Shown here piece after piece: positions 43,637 to 52,591 of a stretch of DNA of 64,000 bases (position 1 is the first letter of the stretch; each line of letters starts with the position of its first letter). A program made the position numbers and the translations under genes. The DNA lies in the NCBI RefSeq assembly GCF_044326205.1, contig NZ_JBIRCY010000037.1:1-64000 (forward strand), written 5' to 3'. Origin of the DNA: Kumtagia sp044326205 (lineage in GTDB: Bacteria > Pseudomonadota > Alphaproteobacteria > Rhizobiales > Rhizobiaceae). The notes beneath the pieces are model-generated. The model was not told the DNA's origin. It ran no database searches and saw nothing but the letters and a program-made list of their open reading frames with translations.

Positions 43637-46345
43637 ATGCCTGACGACAGCCGCGACAGCGAGGCAAGACCGTCGCCGGATGCGCTGCTTGAAAACGCCG
43701 AGCGCGAGGCGCGGGGCCGGCTGAAGATCTTTCTGGGCGCCGCGCCCGGCGTTGGCAAGACCTACGAAATGCTGATGTCCGGCCGGGCACGCAAGGCCGA
43801 CGGCGTCGACGTGGTTATCGGCGTCGTCGAGACGCATGGCCGCAAGGAGACCGGGGCGCTCGTCGAAGGTTTTGAGGTCGTTCCCCGCAAGACTATCGAC
43901 CACAAGGGTCATGCGCTCGACGAGATGGACATAGACGCCATCCTGGCGCGCCGGCCGGCGCTCGTGCTGGTCGATGAACTGGCGCACACCAACGCCACGG
44001 GCAGCCGTCATCCCAAACGGTATCTCGACGTTCAGGAACTGCTGTCGCGCGGCATCGACGTCTATACGACGCTGAACATCCAGCACGTTGAGAGTCTGAA
44101 CGACGTGGTGGCGCAGATCACCCGGGTCAGGGTGCGCGAGACGGTGCCCGACTCGATCATCGACATGGCCGACGACGTCGAGGTGATCGACCTGACGCCG
44201 GGCGACCTGATCCGGCGGCTGCACGAGGGCAAGGTCTACCTGCCGACGACCGCCAAGCACGCGATCGAGAACTATTTTTCGCCCGGTAATTTGACGGCGC
44301 TGCGCGAACTGGCTCTGCGGCGCACGGCGCAGCGCGTCGACGAGCAGCTTCTCAGCCACATGCAGGCCCACGCCATCCCCGGCCCGTGGGCGGCCGGCGA
44401 CCGGGTGCTGGTCGTCGTCGACGAACGGCCGCGCGGCGCCTCGCTGGTGCGTTACGCGCGCCGCCAGGCCGACCGGCTGCGTGCGCCCTGGGCGGCGCTG
44501 CATGTCGAGACCTCGCGCTCGATCAATCTGCCGGAAGCCGACAAGGACCGGCTGGCGGCGACGTTGCGGCTTGCCGAGCAGCTTGGCGGCGAGGCGATCA
44601 CCATTCCCGGCCAGGATGTCGCCGGGGAGATCGTCCGCTATGCCTCGGCCAACAATTTTACCCATGTCGTCATCGGCAAGCCGGACAAGCCGCGCTGGCA
44701 CGAACTCTTCCAGGGATCGGTCACCCACGATCTGATACGCCATGCCGGAAACCTCAGCGTGCATGTGACGACCGGCTCCGAACAGGATACGGGTCTGGCG
44801 GCCAGAGGCGTGAGGACGGCGGCGCAGCCGGCGCAGATCGATATCTGGCCTTATGTGGCGAGCACGCTGTTCGTCGCCTGCGGACTTGCGGTCGGCTTCG
44901 CCCTCGACCAGTTCCTCGACGTGCGCAACATCGCGCTGGTTTTCCTGATGGCCGTCCTGACATCGGCCGTGACCGTGGGGCTCTGGCCTGCCATCTACAC
45001 CAGCGTGGCGAGCGCGCTCGCCTTCAATTTCTTCTTTCTTGAGCCCCGTTACACGCTGACCATTAGCGACCCCGAGAGCGTTCTGGCTTTTGTCTTCTTC
45101 CTGATCGTCGCGCTGACTGCAAGCAATCTGACAGCCCGCGTCCAACGCCAGGCGGTGGCGGCACGGCAGCGGGCGCGCGCTACCGAAGACCTCTATCAGT
45201 TCAGCCGCAAGCTGGCGGGCACCGGCACGCTCGACGACGTGCTGTGGGCGACTGCCTTCCAGATAGCCTCCATGCTGAAGGTCAGGGTGGTGCTGCTGCT
45301 GCCCGAGAACGGCACGATCGCGGTGCGCGCGGGCTATCCGCCCGACGACACGCTGGTCGACGCCGACATCGCCGCGGCGCGCTGGGCGTGGGAGCACGAC
45401 CGTCCCGCCGGGCGCGGCGCCGACACGCTGCCCGGCGCGAAGCGCCTCTACCTTCCCCTGAAGACCGGCCGCACGGCGATAGGCGTCGTCGGCCTCGACA
45501 ACGACAAGCAGGGCCCGCTGCTGACACCGGAGCAGCAGCGCCTGTTCGATGCACTGGCTGATCAGGCGGCGCTGGCCATCGAGCGGGTCCAACTTGTGGC
45601 GGATGTCGATCGGGCAAAGCTGGCGGCGGAGGCCGATCGGCTGCGCTCGGCGCTGCTGACCTCGATTTCGCATGATCTGAAGACGCCGCTGGCGGCCATC
45701 ATGGGGGCGGCGGGGACGCTCAGGGAATTCGCGCCGTCGCTCGCTGAGAAGGACAGCGCGGAACTGCTGTCGACGGTGCTTGACGAATCGGAGCGGCTGA
45801 ACCGCTTCATCGCCAACCTGCTCGATATGACGAAGATTGAATCGGGTGCGATCGAGCCGAACCACGCGCTGCATTATGTCGGCGACATCGTCGGCAGCGC
45901 CCTGCGCCGCGCCGCCAAGATCCTGGCGCGTCACCGGACCGAGGTGGATCTGCGGCCTGACTTGCCGATGCTGTTGCTCGATCCGGTGCTTTTCGAGCAG
46001 GTGCTGTTTAATCTCCTCGACAACGCCGCCAAATACGCTCCGCCGGACACTGTGATCCGCATCCGGGGCTGGACCGATGGCGGATCGGTGATCTTGCAGA
46101 TCGCCGACGAGGGACCGGGCATTCCGCCGGGTGACCTGGAGCGGGTGTTCGACACGTTCTATCGCGTGCGCAAGACCGACCAATTGCGGGCAGGCACGGG
46201 TCTCGGCCTGTCGATCTGCAGGGGTTTCGTCGAGGCGATGGGCGGAACGATCTCCGCCGCCAACAGGAGCGACCGGACGGGAGCCGTGTTCACAATCAGG
46301 ACGCCCGTGCCGGCCGAGGCGCAAAACCTTGAAGGGCTGAAATGA
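43637..46345 (+). CDS. kdpD: KdpD, K+ sensor histidine kinase
   Basis: 902 aa. N-terminal KdpD domain with Walker A (FLGAAPGVGKTYEML near residue 35), a USP-like domain (about 250-375), four membrane helices (about 405-500, DUF4118), a GAF domain (about 520-660), then HisKA with His in SISHDLKTPLAAI (about 678) and a C-terminal ATPase with EQVLFNLLDNAAKYAPP. It senses low K+ and turgor and signals to KdpE. It overlaps kdpE by 4 nt (ATGA). Confidence 0.96.
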   Translation: MPDDSRDSEARPSPDALLENAEREARGRLKIFLGAAPGVGKTYEMLMSGRARKADGVDVVIGVVETHGRKETGALVEGFEVVPRKTIDHKGHALDEMDIDAILARRPALVLVDELAHTNATGSRHPKRYLDVQELLSRGIDVYTTLNIQHVESLNDVVAQITRVRVRETVPDSIIDMADDVEVIDLTPGDLIRRLHEGKVYLPTTAKHAIENYFSPGNLTALRELALRRTAQRVDEQLLSHMQAHAIPGPWAAGDRVLVVVDERPRGASLVRYARRQADRLRAPWAALHVETSRSINLPEADKDRLAATLRLAEQLGGEAITIPGQDVAGEIVRYASANNFTHVVIGKPDKPRWHELFQGSVTHDLIRHAGNLSVHVTTGSEQDTGLAARGVRTAAQPAQIDIWPYVASTLFVACGLAVGFALDQFLDVRNIALVFLMAVLTSAVTVGLWPAIYTSVASALAFNFFFLEPRYTLTISDPESVLAFVFFLIVALTASNLTARVQRQAVAARQRARATEDLYQFSRKLAGTGTLDDVLWATAFQIASMLKVRVVLLLPENGTIAVRAGYPPDDTLVDADIAAARWAWEHDRPAGRGADTLPGAKRLYLPLKTGRTAIGVVGLDNDKQGPLLTPEQQRLFDALADQAALAIERVQLVADVDRAKLAAEADRLRSALLTSISHDLKTPLAAIMGAAGTLREFAPSLAEKDSAELLSTVLDESERLNRFIANLLDMTKIESGAIEPNHALHYVGDIVGSALRRAAKILARHRTEVDLRPDLPMLLLDPVLFEQVLFNLLDNAAKYAPPDTVIRIRGWTDGGSVILQIADEGPGIPPGDLERVFDTFYRVRKTDQLRAGTGLGLSICRGFVEAMGGTISAANRSDRTGAVFTIRTPVPAEAQNLEGLK

Positions 46346-47031
46346 CCAGTTCCACCGTCAAGATTTTGATCGTCGACGACGAACCGCCGATCAGGAAGCT
46401 GCTGCGCGTTGGGTTCGGCACCGAGGGCTACACGGTCATCGAAGCCGCCAATGCGCGCGACGCGGTCGATCTCGCGCGCGACGAGCACCCCGACCTGATC
46501 CTGCTCGACCTCGGCCTGCCCGACATGCCGGGCCACGCGCTGCTGGAGAAATGGCGGGCGGAGATGCTGGACCTGCCGATCGTCGTGCTGTCCAGCCGCA
46601 CCGACGAGGCCGGCATCGTCCGGGCGCTGGAACTCGGTGCCGACGACTATGTGACGAAACCGTTCGGCATGAAGGAATTGATCGCGCGCGTGCGGGTGGC
46701 GCTGCGCCACAAGCTGCAGCAGCATGGCGAGCGGCCGGTGTTCCAGACGGGCGAGCTTTCCGTCGACCTGGTCAAGCGCATCGTCAAGGTGGCCGGCAAC
46801 GAGGTGAAGTTGTCGCCGAAGGAATACGACATCCTGCGGGTGCTGGTTCAGCATGCGGGAAAGGTGCTGACGCACCGCTTCCTGCTGGAGCATGTGTGGG
46901 GCGGATCGACCGACGTGCAATACCTGCGCGTCTATGTCCGGCAGTTGCGCCAGAAGATCGAGAAGACGCCCGACCAGCCGCAATACATCACCACGGAGAC
47001 CGGCGTCGGTTATCGGTTGCGCGTCGATTGA
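46342..47031 (+). CDS. kdpE: KdpE, OmpR-type response regulator
   Basis: 229 aa. Receiver domain with DDE at the start, phospho-acceptor Asp in LILLDLGLPDMPG (about residue 54) and Lys in DYVTKPFGMKEL, then an OmpR/PhoB winged helix with SPKEYDILRVLVQHAGKVLTHRFLLEHVWG and ending TTETGVGYRLRVD. It activates kdp transcription. It is in the same operon as kdpFABC here, so positive feedback is expected. Confidence 0.96.
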   Translation: MTSSTVKILIVDDEPPIRKLLRVGFGTEGYTVIEAANARDAVDLARDEHPDLILLDLGLPDMPGHALLEKWRAEMLDLPIVVLSSRTDEAGIVRALELGADDYVTKPFGMKELIARVRVALRHKLQQHGERPVFQTGELSVDLVKRIVKVAGNEVKLSPKEYDILRVLVQHAGKVLTHRFLLEHVWGGSTDVQYLRVYVRQLRQKIEKTPDQPQYITTETGVGYRLRVD

Positions 47032-47109
47032 CGCCACCATCCCGCACACTACCTACCGGTCGCGTGCGGGGGCGCGTATGATTGGAGCCCGCAACCCGGG
47101 AGGTGCGAC

Positions 47110-47403
47110 ATGGACTTTCAGGCCTTCAAGGATTCGATCTCAGGGGGGCAACCGCCGGCCGGCCTGACCGCCGCGCTCGAAGCTCTGTGGTGGGACGCCA
47201 AGGGCGACTGGGACAAGGCTCATGAGCGCGCGCAGGAGCGCGACGATCAGGCCGGCACGCATGTCCACGCCTACCTCCACCGCAAGGAGGGTGACCAGTC
47301 GAACGCCGAATACTGGTACCGCCGCGCCAAGGCCGCGCCGTCGGTCCTGTCCCTCGACGAAGAATGGGAAGAGCTGACGCGGGCGCTATTGCCGCGGGGC
47401 TGA
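47110..47403 (+). CDS. conserved-looking small protein, likely helical
   Basis: A 97-aa protein with no signal or membrane helix, Trp/Asp-rich (ALEALWWDAKGDWDKAHERAQERDDQAGTHVHAYLHRKEGD). It has the alternating aromatic-helix layout of a TPR/Sel1-like small protein (WYRRAKAA) but no family is certain. The start at 47110 follows GGGAGG. It follows kdpE by 78 nt and might be read through from it. Confidence 0.7.
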   Translation: MDFQAFKDSISGGQPPAGLTAALEALWWDAKGDWDKAHERAQERDDQAGTHVHAYLHRKEGDQSNAEYWYRRAKAAPSVLSLDEEWEELTRALLPRG

Positions 47404-47431
47404 AGAACGTGAACTGCCGTCGCCGCCAACC

Positions 47432-48217
47432 CTATTTCACGCCGATGCCGGCGGTGAGGCCGCCGTCGATCTTGTAATCGGCGCCGGTGCAGAAACCGGC
47501 TTTTGACGAGCACAGGAAGGCGATGAGTTCCGCGACTTCTTCCGGCTCGCCGATGCGGCCGAGCGGGTGCGCCTCGCCGAAACGCTTGTAGGCGGCCTCG
47601 ACATCGGCATCCGTGCCGTTTTCGCCGCGCGCCGCCTTTTCGAGGATGGGGGTGCGGATCGACCCCGGGCTCACCGAATTCACCCTTATGCCGGAGCGTG
47701 CATAGTCGAGCGCCAGCGAGCGCGTCAGCGTGTGGATCGCGCCCTTGGTGGTCGCGTAGGCGGCTACATTCTCCTGGCAGGCGAAACCCTGCACCGAGGC
47801 GACGTTGACGATGGCGCCGCCGCCACGCCTGATCATTTCGGGAATGCCGAAATGCGCTGTCAGGTAGATCGAACCGATATTGACGGACATCGCCTTGTTC
47901 CAGGTGTCGAAGTCCGTGCTCGTCGCCGTGCCGTAGGGATGCACGGCGGCCGAGTTGACGATGACGTCGAGGCCGCCGAAGCGGTCCACACCTGCGGCGA
48001 CCGCGCTCCTGACCTGGTCCGGCACCGAGACATCGACGGTCAGCACCAGCGCCTTCGCGCCGGACCGGTTCAACTCGGCTTGAAGCGCGGCGTTGGCCTT
48101 CTCGACGATGCCGCAGGCGACGATCGAGGCCCCGCCCGACGCCAGCCGCCTGGCCGTCGCTAGCGCGATGCCTGTCGTCCCGGTGATCAACGCAACCTTG
48201 TCTTCAAACTCAAGCAT
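47432..48217 (-). CDS. SDR-family oxidoreductase of the catabolic locus
   Basis: 261 aa: TGTTGIALATARRLA loop (slightly unusual, TGTTGIA in place of TGxxxGIG), NSAAVHPYG, Ser in NVASVQGF, Tyr/Lys in YATTKGA, and C-terminal IDGG. Complete catalytic set. The start at 48217 follows AGAGGA. It is divergent from the solute-binding-like gene, so the shared 185-nt spacer probably controls both. A dehydrogenase step in the same pathway is inferred. Confidence 0.88.
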   Translation of the reverse strand: MLEFEDKVALITGTTGIALATARRLASGGASIVACGIVEKANAALQAELNRSGAKALVLTVDVSVPDQVRSAVAAGVDRFGGLDVIVNSAAVHPYGTATSTDFDTWNKAMSVNIGSIYLTAHFGIPEMIRRGGGAIVNVASVQGFACQENVAAYATTKGAIHTLTRSLALDYARSGIRVNSVSPGSIRTPILEKAARGENGTDADVEAAYKRFGEAHPLGRIGEPEEVAELIAFLCSSKAGFCTGADYKIDGGLTAGIGVK

Positions 48218-48402
48218 TCCAGTGTCCTCTGCTTCGTCGTCGCGAGGGTAGCCGTTTCCCGGTCGACCTGGGAAGACGGTCGGACAGCCAACCGCATCAT
48301 GCCTGTTTGCTTTTGTAAAAACAACTTGTGCAGGTAAAAATACGTGTTAGTGTTCCTGCGTGCATCGGACATGAGCCGATCGCCTTGGGAGGAATGTCGG
48401 GA
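48218..48402. promoter_or_regulatory. divergent promoter region of the catabolic locus
   Basis: A 185-nt spacer between the SDR (leftward) and the solute-binding-like/IclR genes (rightward). At 48313-48324, TTGT-AAAA-ACAA is a short dyad in the only AT-rich part of the spacer. It is a candidate site for the IclR regulator encoded 1.2 kb downstream, but the dyad is short and the assignment weak. Confidence 0.35.
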
Positions 48403-49554
48403 ATGTTGAAGCTGCGCGGTCTGGCGTGGGATCATCGGCGCTGCTGGGGTCCGCTCGACGCCAGCGTCGGCCCTTACTGCGCCGCGCATCCCGGCATCGA
48501 GATCGAATGGGATCGCCGCAGCCTGTACGAATTCGGCGAAGGGGCGCTCGACCCTGTGCTCGCCGCCTATGATCTCGTCGTCTTCGACCATCCCTTCATC
48601 GGCGACATTGCGCGCGGCCGGCTGATGGTGCCGTTCGACGACTATCTCAGCGCTGCCGAGCGTGCTTTCTTCGAACGTGACTCTGTCGGCGGATCGTGGC
48701 GATCCTATGCGATGGACGGGCGCCAATGGGCGCTGCCGATCGATGCCGCCTGCCAGGTCGCTTCCTATCGGCCGGACCTGATGGAGCCCTACGGCAAGCT
48801 GCCGGCTACCCATGACGAGGTGGTTGCGCTCGGGCGTCGTGTGCGCGCGGAGGGAAAATGGCTCGGCCTGCCGCTGGTCCCCACCGACGCCATGTGCCTG
48901 CTGCTGACGCTGGCCGATCCACGGGAAGACGGCGAGGACTTCTTCGCCCCTGACATGGTGACGAGGGCCATCGAGCAGTTGCGCGAGCTCGCCGCCCTCT
49001 CGCACCCGGATTCACCGAAATGGAATCCCATCCGCTGCTACGACCACATGATCGCCAATGACGATTTGGTCTATGTGCCGTTCGCCTTCGGCTATGTGAA
49101 CTATGCGTCGAAAGCCGGTGCACCGCATCTGCTGTTCGCCGACGTGCCGACCCCGGCGTCGACCGGCGCCCTGCTCGGTGGCGCCGGCATCGGCGTCAGC
49201 GCCCAGTCGAAGCATCGCCGGGCGGCGGTCGACTACGCGCTTTTCCTGTGTTCGCCGGATTATCAGCGCGGCGACTATGTGAGATCGGGCGGCCAGCCGG
49301 GCTCGCTTTCGGCCTGGAAGGACGAGACGGTCAACGCTTCGTCGCGCGATTTCTTCAGATCGACGCTGAAGACCATCAAGTCATCCTATCTTCGGCCGAC
49401 GCATTCTGGGTTCATGACGTTCTTCCGCCAGGGCGCACCCCGCGTGGCGGCGGCCATCCTCGGCGAAACGCCGGCGCCCGATCTCGCCGATGCGCTGAAC
49501 CGGCGCTACCGCGAGACCAAGCCGGCCGATGAACCGTCGCGGAGCGTCGCCTGA
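48403..49554 (+). CDS. solute-binding-protein-like protein without a signal peptide
   Basis: 383 aa resembling family 1 extracellular solute-binding proteins: the N-terminal strand LKLRGLAWDHRRCWGPLDASV, AAYDLVVFDHPFIGDIA, YAMDGRQWALPIDAACQVASYRPDL, and FGYVNYASKAGAPHLLFADVPTPAS. There is no hydrophobic signal at any candidate start (ATG 48403 or 48394, or the longer 48328). The start at 48403 is best spaced from GGGAGG. It should therefore be cytoplasmic. It is translationally coupled to the IclR gene (TGATG). Possible roles: cytoplasmic ligand binding or sensing. Function not established. Confidence 0.75.
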   Translation: MLKLRGLAWDHRRCWGPLDASVGPYCAAHPGIEIEWDRRSLYEFGEGALDPVLAAYDLVVFDHPFIGDIARGRLMVPFDDYLSAAERAFFERDSVGGSWRSYAMDGRQWALPIDAACQVASYRPDLMEPYGKLPATHDEVVALGRRVRAEGKWLGLPLVPTDAMCLLLTLADPREDGEDFFAPDMVTRAIEQLRELAALSHPDSPKWNPIRCYDHMIANDDLVYVPFAFGYVNYASKAGAPHLLFADVPTPASTGALLGGAGIGVSAQSKHRRAAVDYALFLCSPDYQRGDYVRSGGQPGSLSAWKDETVNASSRDFFRSTLKTIKSSYLRPTHSGFMTFFRQGAPRVAAAILGETPAPDLADALNRRYRETKPADEPSRSVA

Positions 49555-50357
49555 TGAGCACGACGGTCGTCAAGGCGTTCGAGGAAGGCGAGGGAGGCCG
49601 CGAGTATCGCGTCCCCGCGGCGCAAAAGGCGCTCGACATACTGGAGCTGATGGCCGACCAGTCCGAGGGACTGACGCAGACAGAGATCGCCAACGGGCTC
49701 GGGCGCTCCATCCACGAGATCTACCGCATCCTGCTGCTGCTGGAGAAACGCGGCTACATCCTGCGCACGCGCGCCGACCGTTTCCGGCTGTCGCTGAAAC
49801 TGTTCGAACTGGCGCACCGGCATCCGCCGGTCAACCGGCTGGTCGAATGTGCGCTTCCCGTGATGCGCGAGCTTGCCGCCAACGCCGACCAGAGTTGCCA
49901 TCTGGTGGTGCGCGAAGGCCAGAACGTGCTTGTCGTGCTGCAGATCGATTCACCGCTGCCGATGCGCTACTCCGTCGCGCTCGGCTCGCATTTCCCGATG
50001 CTGGAAACGAGTTCCGGGGCAGTCCTGCTCGCCCATCTGGAACGCAAGGAACGCGACCTCATCGTCGAGCGCATCGTGGCGGCCGGCGAAGGGCAGGGCA
50101 CGCGGGCGGAAATCGACGCGAGGCTCGGCGAGGCGGCAAGGCTCGGCTACGAGATGCGTCCCTCGCTGGCGGTTGAGGCCTGCACCAATATCTCGACGCC
50201 GGTGCGCGACCACACCGGCGCGGTGATCGCGGCGCTCACGGTGCCGTTCATTCCGCAGAAGGCCGCGCGTTTCGACCGCGAGACCGTCTTCAAGAGGACC
50301 TCTGCCGCTGCGGAGAAAATATCGGCCGCGCTTGGCGCCGGCGAAGCATCGACATAG
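49554..50357 (+). CDS. IclR-family transcriptional regulator
   Basis: 267 aa. N-terminal winged helix (about 18-80, QKALDILELMADQSEGLTQTEIANGLGRSIHEIYRILLLLEKRGY) and a C-terminal effector-binding GAF-like domain (LPVMRELAANADQSCHLVVREG; LGSHFPMLETSSGAVLLAHL; RPSLAVEACTNISTPVRDHTGAVIAALTVPF). Typical length. It starts inside the stop of the solute-binding-like gene and precedes the ABC operon by 66 nt, so control of the whole catabolic locus is likely. Whether it activates or represses cannot be read from sequence. Confidence 0.9.
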   Translation: MSTTVVKAFEEGEGGREYRVPAAQKALDILELMADQSEGLTQTEIANGLGRSIHEIYRILLLLEKRGYILRTRADRFRLSLKLFELAHRHPPVNRLVECALPVMRELAANADQSCHLVVREGQNVLVVLQIDSPLPMRYSVALGSHFPMLETSSGAVLLAHLERKERDLIVERIVAAGEGQGTRAEIDARLGEAARLGYEMRPSLAVEACTNISTPVRDHTGAVIAALTVPFIPQKAARFDRETVFKRTSAAAEKISAALGAGEAST

Positions 50358-50423
50358 CCACCCGGAACGGCGGGACGATCCGTTCAGCGACTGAAATGCA
50401 ACGATAAAACCTGGGAGAAGAAC

Positions 50424-51452
50424 ATGAACTGGTCCAAATCGATCCTGCTTGCTTCGGCCGCCGCGTTGGGTCTCAGCACCATTGCGGCGCAGGCGCAGAA
50501 CATGCCGAAGCGCATCGGCTACGTCACCAACTATGCCACGCACGAGTGGTACCAGAACGTTATCAAGGGCATGCAGGCGCGCGCCAAGGAACTCGGCATC
50601 GAGTTCGAGGTTCAGGACGCCAATCTCGACGTTGCCAAGGAAGTCGCGGCGGCCGAGGACTTCATGGCGAAAGGCGTCGACGTGCTGATCATCACGCCGG
50701 TCAACGAGGAAGGCGTGGTGCCGCTGCTGCGCCAGGCGAAATCCAACAACACCCCGGTCGTGCTTGAAGGCAACCCTGTGAAGGGCATGACCACCATGGT
50801 GGCGATCTGCGACTACGATACCGGCTATCACGCGGGTGTCGAGGCCGGCAAATACGCCAAGGAAAAGCTCGGCGGCGTCGCCAAAGTGATGAATGTCGGA
50901 TTGCCTCTGCTGTCTGCCACGGTCCTTCGCTCGCAGGGCTTCATGGACGGCATCAAGACCGAGATCCCCGATGCGACGATGGTCCACGACCTTGACGGCG
51001 GCGGCAATCCGGACCGGGCGCTCGAAGTGTCCTCCGCCGCGCTCGCCAAGAACGCCGACATCAACATCATCTACGGCATCAACGATTCCTCCTCGCTGGG
51101 CGGCCTGCAAGCCTGGAAAGCGGCAGGCAAGTCGCAGGACGGTCTTTTGACCGTCGGCACCGGCGGCGAGGGCCTCGCCTTCATCAATGCGATCGAGAAG
51201 GAACCTTCCTATCGCATCGAGGCGGCAATGTTCCCGGAAAAGAACGGCTACACCGCGATCGACGCGGCGGTAAAACTCTTCAACAACGAGGCGGTGCCGG
51301 AACATATCGTCAGCCCGACCGCGCCGATGATCGGCGAGGACTGGAAGAAGTTCTACGATTACGACGGCACCACGCGGACCATCAAATGGGACGCGGTGAA
51401 CGCGCTGCAGCCGCCGGAAAAGTGCATGAAGACCTCCGCCGACCTGAAATAG
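50424..51452 (+). CDS. CUT2 sugar-type ABC transporter, periplasmic binding protein
   Basis: A 342-aa ribose-class binding protein: a signal peptide ending STIAAQAQ, then RIGYVTNYATHEWYQNVIKGMQ, GVDVLIITPVNEEGVVPLLRQAK, DYDTGYHAGVEAGKYA and NIIYGINDSSSLGGLQAW. Distinct from XylF in this window. The ligand may be a sugar, polyol or cyclitol. The start at 50424 follows GGGAGAAG. A UUCG-capped hairpin follows the gene. Confidence 0.92.
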   Translation: MNWSKSILLASAAALGLSTIAAQAQNMPKRIGYVTNYATHEWYQNVIKGMQARAKELGIEFEVQDANLDVAKEVAAAEDFMAKGVDVLIITPVNEEGVVPLLRQAKSNNTPVVLEGNPVKGMTTMVAICDYDTGYHAGVEAGKYAKEKLGGVAKVMNVGLPLLSATVLRSQGFMDGIKTEIPDATMVHDLDGGGNPDRALEVSSAALAKNADINIIYGINDSSSLGGLQAWKAAGKSQDGLLTVGTGGEGLAFINAIEKEPSYRIEAAMFPEKNGYTAIDAAVKLFNNEAVPEHIVSPTAPMIGEDWKKFYDYDGTTRTIKWDAVNALQPPEKCMKTSADLK

Positions 51453-51469
51453 GCAAGCGGCGATGCCAA

Positions 51470-51495
51470 ATCCTTCCCGCTTCGGCGGGAAGGAT
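51470..51495 (+). repeat. stable hairpin with UUCG loop after the binding-protein gene
   Basis: ATCCTTCCCGC-ttcg-GCGGGAAGGAT, an 11-pair perfect stem with a TTCG tetraloop and no T-run. Position between the binding protein and permease matches the element between xylF and xylH. It may shield the upstream mRNA from 3' exonucleases. Confidence 0.8.
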
Positions 51496-51607
51496 GCATG
51501 GTGCGGCAGGAAGGACTGCAACGCGCGGGAACCGTCCAGCGCCGTTTCAAGCCCGTCCATGATTGTCGGGTCGGACGGCGGACCGGGCGGAACCGGGAGC
51601 AGATCAA

Positions 51608-52591
51608 ATGAGCGACACCACCCATCCTCCCACGTCCCGACGCCTTGCCGGCGGACAGCTTCTCGGCAGCGAGCAGCTTGTCCTCGGCGTCACGCTGGCG
51701 CTGCTGTGCATCGCCATTTCGATCGCGGCCCCGCAATTCTATTCGGAGGCCAACATCATCGCCATCCTTCGCCAGTGCGCCCTGGTGCTGATCGTGGCCT
51801 CCGGCATGACCATGCTGATCATCACCGCCGAGGTCGACCTGTCGGTCGGCGCCTCGCTGGCCTTCACCGGCTGCATCGGCATGGCGGTCCTGAATGCAAC
51901 CCATAGCCTGTCTCTGGGGATGCTGGCGGCGCTGGCCTTCGCCGGCGCGGTCGGCCTTGTCAACGGCCTGGTGGTCACCAGGCTCAAGGTCAATTCCCTG
52001 ATCGCCACTATCGGCATGATGATGATGTTGCAGGGCGGCGTCTATCTGTTCACCCGCGAGGCGGTGCAGAACCACCACCAGCTTGCCGGCTTCACCGATC
52101 TCGGCGCGGGTTATGCCGGCCCCAGTCCGCTGCCGGTCATCTTCGCGGCCGTCATCTTCGCGGTTGCCTGGGTGACGCTGCGCTTCACCACGCTCGGCCG
52201 CTATCTCTACGCCGTCGGCGCCAACGAGAAGGCCGTGCGGCTTTCCGGTGTCCGCGCCGAGCGCCTGAAGCTCTTCGCCTTCATCGTCACCGGCCTTTGC
52301 GTCGGCATTGCCGGCATGATCCTGTCGTCGCTGATGAACGCCGGCCAGCCGACCGCCGGCCGCAGCTTCGAGCTGACCGTGATCGCCGCCGTCATCCTCG
52401 GCGGCACCAGCCTGCTCGGCGGGCGTGGCTCGCTTTTCGGCACGCTGCTCGGCGTGCTGGTGCTGAAGGTCATCGACAACGGCATCATCATCCTCGGCTG
52501 GAACCAGGATCTGCAGATGGTGGTGCCCGGCATCGTCATCATCCTGGCGACCTATCTCGACATCGTCCGGACCAGAGCCAATGCCCGCTGA
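51608..52591 (+). CDS. CUT2 ABC transporter permease 1
   Basis: A 327-aa RbsC-type permease: about eight to ten hydrophobic helices, the family signature ITAEVDLSVGASLAFTGCIG near residue 75, and VGANEKAVRLSGVRAERLKL near 215. The start at 51608 follows GGGAG. It overlaps the ATPase gene by 11 nt. Confidence 0.92.
   Translation: MSDTTHPPTSRRLAGGQLLGSEQLVLGVTLALLCIAISIAAPQFYSEANIIAILRQCALVLIVASGMTMLIITAEVDLSVGASLAFTGCIGMAVLNATHSLSLGMLAALAFAGAVGLVNGLVVTRLKVNSLIATIGMMMMLQGGVYLFTREAVQNHHQLAGFTDLGAGYAGPSPLPVIFAAVIFAVAWVTLRFTTLGRYLYAVGANEKAVRLSGVRAERLKLFAFIVTGLCVGIAGMILSSLMNAGQPTAGRSFELTVIAAVILGGTSLLGGRGSLFGTLLGVLVLKVIDNGIIILGWNQDLQMVVPGIVIILATYLDIVRTRANAR

Noticed and set aside
43541..46324. A 927-codon minus-strand open frame opposite kdpD
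   Set aside because: Antisense shadow of kdpD with Arg/Gln/Asp-rich translation and no domain.
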